Notes under the pieces: generated by a model
Database searches by the model: none
Seen by the model: only the letters and a program-made list of their open reading frames with translations
Told to the model about the DNA's origin: nothing
Shown: piece by piece, positions 14,331 through 21,951 of the stretch
Numbering within the stretch: the first letter of the stretch is position 1
Layout: each line of letters opens with the position of its first letter
Assembly (NCBI GenBank): GCA_964552325.1
Contig: CAZKHA010000015.1
Location: 1-39,386, forward strand
Direction of reading: 5' to 3'
Source of the DNA: CAZKCK01 sp964552325
Lineage (GTDB): Bacteria > Bacteroidota > Bacteroidia > Bacteroidales > TTA-H9
DNA: 39,386 nucleotides
Made by a program: the position numbers and the translations under genes

Positions 14331-16742
14331 ATGAGAAGAACGCTTTTACTCGTAGTTGTTATTACCCTGTCATGGCCCGCATTAGCGAGTGGGACGGTAA
14401 GATTGGCAGATAGTTTATATGCCTTTCTGCATAAAAGTGGCAATGATACGGTTGTTGCAAGCAATTATATTTTTTTAGCTGAGAAGTTAAGTGATGACGG
14501 ACAACCCGAGTTTATGGTTTACTTTGCCCAAAAAGCCATTCAACTCTCTCAAAATACTAAAGATCAATTATTTGTCCATGCCAGCCTTTTACTGTGTGAA
14601 GCTAACATAAAGTTGGGCGAGATGCAAAAATGTGCTGAAATTTTGGATGCAATAGCCATAAACTTTGATGAAGGGAACGATGGTAAAATTAAAGCGGGTA
14701 TTCAAGCTCGGTTTTGGGAATGCAGCGTCAAGTTGCAGATTTTGTTAAAGGATTATGCAAAGGCAGATGTGTTGATTTCTGAAAGCGGACGATTTTTTAA
14801 TGCTCCTGGCCATGAGGGGTTTCAGGCAAAATTTGACCATAACATTGCAAAAGCATTTGCAACTGCAAATCAAGACGCACAAGCTAAATCGCATTACAAA
14901 AGAGCCATTGAAACTTTTCGAAATCTTGGTCTCTATAAAAATCTTGCTCAGTGTTTAACTGACTATGCCGAGTTGTTGCTACGCGACAAAATGGCAACAG
15001 AAACTGAAAAAGTATTCACAGAAGCTTTGCTGGCAGCCCAACAAACCCCTGATATCAACCTAAGCGCAAATATTCAGTATAGATTTATACTTAGTGGCCT
15101 AAATCCTGATAAACGGGATCCAAGCCAACTGCTCCAATCCCTTTACCAATCAATTTCTGCTGGAGATGATTATCAGCTTCTTGAAAGGCTTGCAGCAAGT
15201 ATTTCAGGATTAAAGCTGCGCCAGAATGACTATAAATCAGCCTTGGAGTTTGCAATTCTGGCATCATCTTATAAAGATAAAGCTGCAAATGTTCAGCGAG
15301 TTAAAAATTCTGAATACACGTACCTAATCACCTTAGATGCGACCCAGGTTTCTGGTAACCAAGCTGAAAGTTTTAAACCTGTAGTTAATAGTTGGTTGAT
15401 TATAGCCATTGCTGCCGTTGTTTTTTTGGGTGTTGTTCTCATTTATCAAACCTTGCTTCGTAAACGGTCATCAGGTTTGCTGGCAAAGCAATATCGTGAG
15501 AATGAAGCCCAACAAGATGAAATTAAACGTCAAAATATTCGGCTAGAGCGGATAAATACTGATTTGATAGAAGCCAAAAGCCGTGCCGAAGAAGCCACCC
15601 AATCAAAATCCTTGTTTTTAGCCAATATGAGCCACGAAATCAGGACACCTATGAATGGTATCGTTGGTATGGCCAATGTGCTAAAAAACACCGACTTAAC
15701 AAAAGATCAACGTGATGCGCTTAACATAATCCTTAATTCTTCTGATAATCTGTTGATTATTATTAACGAAATTTTGGATATTTCAAAAATTGAGTCAGGA
15801 AAGCTTCAGTTTGAACACATTAGTTTTAATCTACATAACGAAATTGAGAATGTTGTAAAACTGCTTAAACTTAAGGCTGATGAAAAGGGACTTGGGCTTT
15901 CGCATAGCATTTCACCTTTTGTTCCTCAGTTTGTTAAGAGTGATCCTACGCGATTGAAGCAAATTCTTATTAATCTGGTTAACAATGGAATAAAATTTAC
16001 GTCACATGGTAGTGTGCGGATTTCGGTCAGCGTAGAAGATAAGGTGGGTTCCAAGAACGTGCTACGTTTTGAGGTAGTTGATACAGGGATAGGTATTCCC
16101 CAAGACCGATTGCAAAATCTTTTTAAAACGTTTTCACAGACTGACGTTTCTTTTACCCGTAGATTTGGGGGAACAGGTTTAGGACTAGCCATTTCAAAAA
16201 ACCTGGTAGAGTTAATGGGTGGTCATATTGGAGTGGAGAGCTATGAAAGCAATGGCTCCACATTTTGGTTTACCCTTAATATGGAAGACGGAGAACGTGT
16301 AGTTACGAGCAGTTTTGAAGTTTCAAATACAAACACTTCTACTAACACAGAACCCAGCAAACCCATGAATCCAACTAAAAAACTTCATGTTTTGCTTGCC
16401 GAAGACAACCTGATAAACCAAAAAGTAGCTATGATGGTAGTGCAAAAGATGGGTTTTACGGTTGATGTAGCAATGAATGGCAAAATAGCCGTGGATAAGT
16501 TTAGCAAAAACTCGTACGATATGATTCTGATGGATATAATGATGCCAGAAATGGATGGCATTGAAGCTACCAAAATTATTCGTGAGCTTGAAAGGAACAA
16601 AACACCCGGAAAAAGGATTAAAATTGTGGCACTTACGGCGAATGCAATGAAAGAAGACCGCGAAAAATGCCTATCTTCAGGCATGGACGATTATTTAAGC
16701 AAACCTTTTAAACCAGAAGATTTAGAATCATTGCTGAGTTGA
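14331..16742 (+). CDS. Membrane hybrid histidine kinase with periplasmic TPR-like sensor
   Basis: An 803-residue protein from the ATG at 14331, which starts a clean signal peptide (RRTLLLVVVITLSWPALASG); the frame is open upstream to 14280 but that adds 17 unlikely residues. Residues 22-350 form an alpha-helical region with TPR-like repeats, for example AKSHYKRAIETFRNLGLYKN and YKSALEFAILASSY. A membrane helix follows (353-375), then a coiled coil, HisKA with H435 in MSHEIRTPMNG, an ATPase domain with INLVNNGIKF, DTGIGI and GGTGLGLA (613-620), and a receiver with D735 in MILMDIMMPEMDG and K791. The TPR-sensor kinase architecture is common in Bacteroidota. It lies 136 bp after the second kinase and may have its own promoter. 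The ligand is unknown. Confidence 0.93.
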   Translation: MRRTLLLVVVITLSWPALASGTVRLADSLYAFLHKSGNDTVVASNYIFLAEKLSDDGQPEFMVYFAQKAIQLSQNTKDQLFVHASLLLCEANIKLGEMQKCAEILDAIAINFDEGNDGKIKAGIQARFWECSVKLQILLKDYAKADVLISESGRFFNAPGHEGFQAKFDHNIAKAFATANQDAQAKSHYKRAIETFRNLGLYKNLAQCLTDYAELLLRDKMATETEKVFTEALLAAQQTPDINLSANIQYRFILSGLNPDKRDPSQLLQSLYQSISAGDDYQLLERLAASISGLKLRQNDYKSALEFAILASSYKDKAANVQRVKNSEYTYLITLDATQVSGNQAESFKPVVNSWLIIAIAAVVFLGVVLIYQTLLRKRSSGLLAKQYRENEAQQDEIKRQNIRLERINTDLIEAKSRAEEATQSKSLFLANMSHEIRTPMNGIVGMANVLKNTDLTKDQRDALNIILNSSDNLLIIINEILDISKIESGKLQFEHISFNLHNEIENVVKLLKLKADEKGLGLSHSISPFVPQFVKSDPTRLKQILINLVNNGIKFTSHGSVRISVSVEDKVGSKNVLRFEVVDTGIGIPQDRLQNLFKTFSQTDVSFTRRFGGTGLGLAISKNLVELMGGHIGVESYESNGSTFWFTLNMEDGERVVTSSFEVSNTNTSTNTEPSKPMNPTKKLHVLLAEDNLINQKVAMMVVQKMGFTVDVAMNGKIAVDKFSKNSYDMILMDIMMPEMDGIEATKIIRELERNKTPGKRIKIVALTANAMKEDREKCLSSGMDDYLSKPFKPEDLESLLS

Positions 16743-16822
16743 TTCAACAGCATAATTGTGTTGGCGATTCATTAGTAGTTGGTTATCTCTTAATTTAGAA
16801 CGACTTAGACTAAACAGCGCTC

Positions 16823-17497
16823 CTAGTGTTTTGTGAAAGGAATCATGTGTTTTATATCAAAAAACACATTCATTATTAGGTACGTGCCAAAAACAATGAG
16901 AACCATCCCGACAATCCGATTTGTCCATGTAACAACTTTTGGATTCATTAAATGTTTGATTTTGTTAGCTATAAAACATTTCAAAGTATCTGTACCGAGA
17001 ATGGTGGCAATTGCACCAATAAAGAAGTATAACAATGCTTTGTTGTTAACACCATAGGCCGAACTTACACCAACCAAAGCAGTAAGCCAAACAAACCAAA
17101 CGCCCGGATTGGCAATGTTCAAGAAAAATCCTTTTAGCACATACACTAATGGGCCACGTGCCTTAATCTTGACTTTCATCTCAGGTTCTGAGTCATCGCC
17201 TTCAACCTCAGGTTTTCTGGTAAAAGTATAGGTTCCAAAAATTACGAGCACTATACCGCCAATAATCCCAAAGTAAAAATTTTGTCTTGGATCGTCACCC
17301 AAAATTTGTGTTACCCCTGTGTGGCATAATAAAAGCACAACCACATCACTAACAAATATTCCAATAGCAACAAATAAGCCCGACCTAAAACCACGATGTA
17401 TGCTTGTTTGAATCAACACAAACAGTGCTGGCCCAATTAGCAAGGCTAAGGTAAGCCCAATCGCTATTCCATTAATAAAAGGTTGAAACAATTCCAT
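16823..17497 (-). CDS. LysE/RhtB-family amino-acid exporter
   Basis: A 224-residue inner-membrane protein with six hydrophobic segments. The N-terminal phrase GLTLALLIGPALFVLIQTSI followed by RGFRSGLFVAIGIFVSD is the hallmark of the LysE/RhtB translocators. A hydrophilic loop with acidic residues (KPEVEGDDSEPEMKVK, about 94-109) separates segments 3 and 4. The central FFLNIANPGVWFVWL resembles the conserved N-P stretch of the family. Such proteins export amino acids or related metabolites by proton exchange; the substrate cannot be predicted. It is transcribed alone, convergent with the third kinase and divergent from the EEP gene. Length is normal for the family (about 200-225). Confidence 0.92.
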   Translation of the reverse strand: MELFQPFINGIAIGLTLALLIGPALFVLIQTSIHRGFRSGLFVAIGIFVSDVVVLLLCHTGVTQILGDDPRQNFYFGIIGGIVLVIFGTYTFTRKPEVEGDDSEPEMKVKIKARGPLVYVLKGFFLNIANPGVWFVWLTALVGVSSAYGVNNKALLYFFIGAIATILGTDTLKCFIANKIKHLMNPKVVTWTNRIVGMVLIVFGTYLIMNVFFDIKHMIPFTKH

Positions 17498-17594
17498 AAA
17501 ACTGTGTTGATTGAAAAACAGGCAATTCTGTGTTTACGAAAGATCATAGATGGCTTTTGTCAGCTTCTGGGGGTAAAAATAGAAAAAAAGTACC

Positions 17595-17602
17595 TAATTT
17601 TG
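17595..17602 (+). promoter_or_regulatory. -7 box of the EEP-lipoprotein gene pair
   Basis: TAATTTTG matches the -7 consensus and lies 19 bases before the ATG at 17622. No TTG -33 element lies at normal distance. Confidence 0.5.
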
Positions 17603-17621
17603 GAACAAATCTCAGTAGAAT

Positions 17622-18683
17622 ATGATAGTAAGGGTAATTAAAGTCATTCTAAAACTTATAATGCTGGTAGTTTTTGCTGCTATCTTTTTTCTATTATACG
17701 TATATCTTACTGATTATAGGCCTGATAAAATACAAGATCTGCCAATCATAGGCAACGGAATAGCAATAAACGATACAAGCACGCAATTTACATTTCTTAG
17801 CTGGAATATTGGCTATGCCGGTCTTGATTCTGAAATGGATTTTTTTTATGATGGAGGAACAAAAACACGGACCACAAAGGAAGTAACTGAACGCAATTTG
17901 TTTGAGATCAATAAATTGCTTACAGAAAGCCTGGTCCAAGACTTTATATTATTGCAAGAAGTTGACCAACATGCTGCCCGTACGTATTACATTGATGAGT
18001 TTAAAGCGCTTTCTGAGCATCACAAGACATTTGAAGCCACGTTTGTTAAAAACTATGACGTTAAATTTGTGCCAATGCCCATTACAAAACCAATGGGAAG
18101 GGTGCTGGCAGGGCTCACGACCTTATCTAAATACCGTCCTTTTGAATCGCAGCGTATTTCTCTTCCTGGATCTTTTTCATTTCCAACTGATTTGTTTATG
18201 CTCGACCGCTGTTTTCATATTAGCCGATATATAGTAGGCGGTCAAAAGCAATTAGTGGTAATAAACACACACAACACAGCTTTTGATGATGGCAGTCAGC
18301 GCCAACAACAAATTGAAGAACTTAAAGAATTGGCCCTGCATGAGTTTGCAAATGGCAATTATGTTGTAATTGGAGGCGATTTTAACACGAACCCTCCTGG
18401 TTTTAACCCCAAATTGCTTGGCAAAGGTTACGTAGGTTTTGCCATTGAGCCTGAAATAAAGTGGGGCTTTCCACATGACTGGCGGTTTTCGTTTGATAGC
18501 AGCCTGCCAACCAACCGCGATTTGAGTATCAGTTATAAACATGGTGTTACTAAAACCACCGTTATTGATTTCTTTATAACATCGCCAAACATAAGGATTG
18601 AAGAAGTTAAAACGATTGATTTAGCTTTTAAAAATTCTGATCACCAACCTATTATATTGAAAATCTCAATTATTCACCAATGA
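17622..18683 (+). CDS. Endonuclease/exonuclease/phosphatase (EEP) family protein, membrane anchored
   Basis: A 353-residue protein with one N-terminal membrane helix (about 8-30, ILKLIMLVVFAAIFFLLYVY) and then an EEP-fold domain. Metal and catalytic motifs are N62 in SWNIGYAG, E113 in ILLQEVD, an NTHNTAFD strand with the catalytic His, GGDFNTNPPG, and a C-terminal SDHQPI. The family includes DNase I, sphingomyelinases and inositol-phosphate phosphatases. A membrane anchor facing the periplasm argues against a DNA-repair role and for phosphodiester or phospholipid substrates, by inference. The downstream lipoprotein gene overlaps by four bases (ATGA), so the two products are likely coupled in translation. 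Confidence 0.88.
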   Translation: MIVRVIKVILKLIMLVVFAAIFFLLYVYLTDYRPDKIQDLPIIGNGIAINDTSTQFTFLSWNIGYAGLDSEMDFFYDGGTKTRTTKEVTERNLFEINKLLTESLVQDFILLQEVDQHAARTYYIDEFKALSEHHKTFEATFVKNYDVKFVPMPITKPMGRVLAGLTTLSKYRPFESQRISLPGSFSFPTDLFMLDRCFHISRYIVGGQKQLVVINTHNTAFDDGSQRQQQIEELKELALHEFANGNYVVIGGDFNTNPPGFNPKLLGKGYVGFAIEPEIKWGFPHDWRFSFDSSLPTNRDLSISYKHGVTKTTVIDFFITSPNIRIEEVKTIDLAFKNSDHQPIILKISIIHQ

Positions 18684-19168
18684 AAAATTTGATTTTAAGA
18701 TCTCTTTTTGTGGTTTTGATACCTTTTATATATAGTTGTGGAGGTAAAGGAACTTTGAGCATGGAGAAAAAAGAGTTTAAAGAGAATTCCTGGCCCAAAT
18801 TTGAACCTGTTGAGTTTACTTTTGAAAGCAGCGGAACCCAAGAGACATATTATATCGCGTTAAAAATAGGCTATATGCAATTGTTCAGTGGCACGGAACT
18901 TCCTTTGGTGTGTACACTTACGAGCCCTTCAGGTGAAATACGGGTAATGCAAAAGCGTTTTTGGCTGAAGTCGTTAAATGGAACCCATAAAGGCGTTCAA
19001 ACGGGGTCGGTATGGATTGCTAGTGCAGCAATTTGGCCCGAAATTGAATTGCGTGAAAAAGGGCAATATAGCTTAGAGATCGTTTGCGACCATCCAAAGA
19101 TGGTTCTTGTAGGTGTTGCTTCTATGCAGGTTGAAATCAAGAAGGGGAAATTTTTAGCTGTTAAATAG
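18680..19168 (+). CDS. Lipoprotein, GldH-like
   Basis: A 162-residue lipoprotein with signal peptide MKNLILRSLFVVLIPFIYSC and lipidated Cys at residue 20. The mature domain is beta-rich. The order W-x-V-E-F-T-F, a YYIALKIGYMQLF strand, TLTSPSGE, GTHKGVQTGSVW, a GQYSLEIVCDHP strand and GVASMQVEI follows the pattern of GldH gliding-motility lipoproteins, but identity is low. In Flavobacterium GldH is needed for gliding and is linked to the type IX secretion process. No other gld or por genes are in the window, so the resemblance may only reflect fold. It overlaps the EEP gene by four bases and probably works with it at the envelope. Confidence 0.5.
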   Translation: MKNLILRSLFVVLIPFIYSCGGKGTLSMEKKEFKENSWPKFEPVEFTFESSGTQETYYIALKIGYMQLFSGTELPLVCTLTSPSGEIRVMQKRFWLKSLNGTHKGVQTGSVWIASAAIWPEIELREKGQYSLEIVCDHPKMVLVGVASMQVEIKKGKFLAVK

Positions 19169-19190
19169 TCGCTAGGCGGCGAATAATTGC

Positions 19191-19694
19191 TTAGGCTTTT
19201 GGCCTAAAGAAGAGATATTCGGTTAAAAACACCAGAAGCATAGTGAAGCCAATGCTTAACATTGCCCTAATCAATGTGAAGCCAAATTCTTGAAAACTAA
19301 ACATTTCAACAAAAAAGAAGGCTAAATGGTGAATACTAACCAAGATTGTGGAATATGCCAAATACCAACCCAGGCCCATGTCTTTAACAGAGGGTTGAAT
19401 GCCTGTATCGAAACTCCGCTTTGAGGTTACCAAACCAACTATGTAGGGCCTAGCAAAAGCTGCCATAAGGCAAGTTGAAGCATTGAGGCCGGGCGAATTT
19501 GCAAAAATATCCAAGATGAGCCCCAAAAAAAATGCCGAAAACAACAATAGGTACCTTGGTGTACTAAAAGGCAATTTCAAGATGAACAATACAAATAGAT
19601 ACGGATTTACGAGCCCTCCTAAATTGATATTGTTCAGCAAAAGCAACTGTACAACTATTAAAACCACAAAGCGTGCAATATTAATCCAGATCAT
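19191..19694 (-). CDS. mreD: Rod shape-determining protein MreD
   Basis: A 167-residue membrane protein with about five segments. The beginning (IARFVVLIVVQLLLLNNINL) and the phrase NPYLFVLFILKLPFSTPRYL, then LGLILDIFANSPGLNASTCL, match Bacteroidota MreD. MreD belongs to the elongasome with MreB, MreC, PBP2 and RodA and helps position lateral wall synthesis. The usual mreB-mreC-mreD-pbp2-rodA order is not present: the gene here follows cysN by 37 bp on the same strand, with no mreC. It appears to be the last gene of a run that starts with the wza-like gene. No terminator hairpin was recognised after it. Confidence 0.88.
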   Translation of the reverse strand: MIWINIARFVVLIVVQLLLLNNINLGGLVNPYLFVLFILKLPFSTPRYLLLFSAFFLGLILDIFANSPGLNASTCLMAAFARPYIVGLVTSKRSFDTGIQPSVKDMGLGWYLAYSTILVSIHHLAFFFVEMFSFQEFGFTLIRAMLSIGFTMLLVFLTEYLFFRPKA

Positions 19695-19731
19695 TGTAGG
19701 TTGTTTTTACAACAGTATGTATTTCAAATGC

Positions 19732-21006
19732 CTATTGAATCATTCCAACTCCCACGGTTTCATTGGTAGCTTCATCAATCAAGATTAGGCTGCCTGTTTT
19801 GCGGTTGCGTTTGTATGGATCGAAAACCAAGGGTTTGGTCGTTTTTATTCGTAAACGAGCTATCTCATTCATTTTTAACGATTTGTCCTCGCAGTTTTGA
19901 TCTAAGGTAGTAATTTCTACTTTATACACTATATCCTTTATTACTGCCCGTACATCGCGTGTAGTATGTTTTAAGGCATAAAAACCGCCGATTTTTAAGG
20001 GGGTTGGGTTCATCCAACAAACCATTGCCTCAAATTCATTGTCAACTTGAGGCAGGGAATCCTCTTTAACAATCATATCACCACGGCTAATATCAATGTC
20101 ATCTTCCAGTTGTATGGTAACTGACATGGGTGGAAAGGCTTGTTCAACAGAGCCTTCGTAAACATCAATTGATTTTACATTGCTTGTATGCCCGGCAGGT
20201 AAAACGATTATTTTGTCGCCCTTTTTAAAAATTCCTCCATCAATCCGGCCAGCATAACCCCTATAATCGTGGTATTGGTTTGATAATGGGCGCACCACGT
20301 ATTGCACAGGAAATCTTGCATCGGTAAAGTTTAGGTCATTACCCAACGGGATGCTTTCAAGTATCTGTAGCAGGGTGCCTTGATGATACCAATGCATATT
20401 GGCTGATGGTTCTACTACATTATCGCCTAATAATGCGCTGATTGGCACAAAGCGTGTGTCAGTGAAGTTTAAGTCTTTGGCAAAAAATTCAAAATCGGCC
20501 CGTATCTCATTGAATCTTGATTCTTGAAAATCAACTAAATCCATTTTGTTAATGCAAACAATCAAACTGGGGATGCCGAGTAATGAGGCAATAAAGCTGT
20601 GTCTGCGGGTTTGCTCTATAACTCCATTGCGGGCATCGATAAGTACGATGGCTGCATTGGCAGTTGAAGCACCCGTAACCATGTTGCGAGTATATTGCAC
20701 ATGGCCAGGTGTGTCGGCTATGATAAACTTACGGCGAGGGGTGTTAAAATAGCGATAGGCCACGTCAATGGTTATGCCCTGTTCGCGTTCTGACCTCAGC
20801 CCATCCGTAAAAAGTGCCAAGTTCAGGTATTCAGAGCCTTTTTGGATGCTGGCTTTTTTTACAGCCTCCAGCTGATCTTCAAAAATAGATTTGCTGTCGT
20901 ACAGCAATCTGCCAATCAGCGTGCTTTTGCCATCGTCAACACTTCCTGCTGTGGTAAACCTAAGCAATTCCATGTCGAGATAAGCCTTATTTGAAAACTC
21001 TGCCAT
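19732..21006 (-). CDS. cysN: Sulfate adenylyltransferase GTPase subunit CysN
   Basis: A 424-residue EF-Tu-like GTPase with P loop GSVDDGKST (21-29), DTPGH (98-102) and NKMD (149-152), followed by two beta-barrel domains. Phrases such as LLYDSKSIFEDQLEAV and GLRSEREQGITIDVAYRYF are specific for CysN rather than EF-Tu. With CysD it converts sulfate and ATP to adenosine 5'-phosphosulfate, GTP hydrolysis driving the reaction. It has no fused CysC (APS kinase) domain, unlike NodQ-type proteins. It starts 11 bp after cysD. No APS/PAPS reductase, sulfite reductase or APS kinase gene is in the window, so the destination of the activated sulfate is not shown. Confidence 0.96.
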   Translation of the reverse strand: MAEFSNKAYLDMELLRFTTAGSVDDGKSTLIGRLLYDSKSIFEDQLEAVKKASIQKGSEYLNLALFTDGLRSEREQGITIDVAYRYFNTPRRKFIIADTPGHVQYTRNMVTGASTANAAIVLIDARNGVIEQTRRHSFIASLLGIPSLIVCINKMDLVDFQESRFNEIRADFEFFAKDLNFTDTRFVPISALLGDNVVEPSANMHWYHQGTLLQILESIPLGNDLNFTDARFPVQYVVRPLSNQYHDYRGYAGRIDGGIFKKGDKIIVLPAGHTSNVKSIDVYEGSVEQAFPPMSVTIQLEDDIDISRGDMIVKEDSLPQVDNEFEAMVCWMNPTPLKIGGFYALKHTTRDVRAVIKDIVYKVEITTLDQNCEDKSLKMNEIARLRIKTTKPLVFDPYKRNRKTGSLILIDEATNETVGVGMIQ

Positions 21007-21017
21007 TATTCTTCCTT

Positions 21018-21923
21018 TTAAAAATAGCCTTCACGTTTGCGGTCTTCCATAGCTGCGTCAGAACGTTTGTCGTCAAAACGAGAGCCCCGTTCGGTAACGC
21101 GGGTAGCCGCAATTTCTGCAATAATATCCTCAATGTTGTTTGCCGTTGAAAGACTAAGTCCGGTACATGTTATATCGCCAATGGTTCTACACCTAACTTC
21201 TCGTGTCTCAACTTTTTCCTTGTCTTTTAATGTCATAAAAGGGGCATTGGCAAGCCAAACGCCATCTCTGCAAAAAACTTCCCTGAGGTGGGTAAAGTAT
21301 AAGCTTGGCATTTCAATGTTTTCGAGGTAGATGTATTGCCATACGTCCATTTCGGTCCAGTTGCTTATTGGGAAAACCCGAAAATGCTCGCCCATATGCT
21401 TTCGGCCATTAAAGATGTTCCACAGTTCGGGGCGCTGGTTTTTGGGATCCCATTGCCCAAATTCATCACGGTGCGAAAAGAACCGTTCTTTAGCCCTGGC
21501 CTTTTCTTCGTCGCGGCGCGCGCCACCCATGGCTACATCAAATTTGTGCTTTTCTATGGCATCGAGTAGTGTTACTGTTTGAAGCACGTTTCGGCTTGCA
21601 TTATAGCCCTTTTCATCAACAGCCCTGCCAGTGTCAATTGAATCTTGCACTGAACCTATAACCAGTTTGGCTCCAGTCTTTTCAACAAGTTTGTCGCGAT
21701 ATTCAATGGTTTCTTCAAAATTATGGCCAGTATCAATATGCATAAGGGCAAAGGGTAGCTTGGCAGGCCAAAAGGCTTTAAGAGCCATGTGAACTAGCAC
21801 AATAGAATCCTTACCTCCTGAAAACAGCAGCACAGGTCTTTCGAACTGTGCCGCCACTTCCCTGATAACATAAATCGATTCCGATTCTAGTTCCCTGAGA
21901 TGGTTTAAAAGATATTTATTCAC
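21018..21923 (-). CDS. cysD: Sulfate adenylyltransferase ATP-pyrophosphatase subunit CysD
   Basis: A 301-residue PP-loop ATP pyrophosphatase with the loop SGGKDS (35-40) and family phrases MHIDTGHNFEETIEYRD, VAMGGARRDEEKARAKER and VFPISNWTEMDVWQYI. It forms the catalytic heterodimer with CysN that makes adenosine 5'-phosphosulfate. Length matches E. coli CysD (302). It lies 28 bp after the wzc-like gene and 11 bp before cysN, so it is probably transcribed with the capsule-export genes. The product could feed cysteine synthesis or, after conversion to PAPS, sulfation of glycans or lipids; the export-gene context makes glycan sulfation worth considering, but this is inference. Confidence 0.96.
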   Translation of the reverse strand: MNKYLLNHLRELESESIYVIREVAAQFERPVLLFSGGKDSIVLVHMALKAFWPAKLPFALMHIDTGHNFEETIEYRDKLVEKTGAKLVIGSVQDSIDTGRAVDEKGYNASRNVLQTVTLLDAIEKHKFDVAMGGARRDEEKARAKERFFSHRDEFGQWDPKNQRPELWNIFNGRKHMGEHFRVFPISNWTEMDVWQYIYLENIEMPSLYFTHLREVFCRDGVWLANAPFMTLKDKEKVETREVRCRTIGDITCTGLSLSTANNIEDIIAEIAATRVTERGSRFDDKRSDAAMEDRKREGYF

Positions 21924-21951
21924 TTATTTTAGTAGATTCCAACGCGCAAAA

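Noticed and set aside
9361..16742. Kinase cluster considered as a phage-defence or secretion system
   Set aside because: All domains are ordinary two-component modules plus one diiron protein; no nuclease, NTPase effector or toxin is present.
16845..16869. 9-bp hairpin ATGTGTTTT/AAAACACAT
   Set aside because: It lies within the LysE-like coding region and is not followed by a T run on either strand, so it is not a credible terminator.
19732..21923. cysD-cysN taken as a full sulfate-assimilation operon
   Set aside because: No APS kinase, APS/PAPS reductase, sulfite reductase or sulfate transporter gene is in the window.
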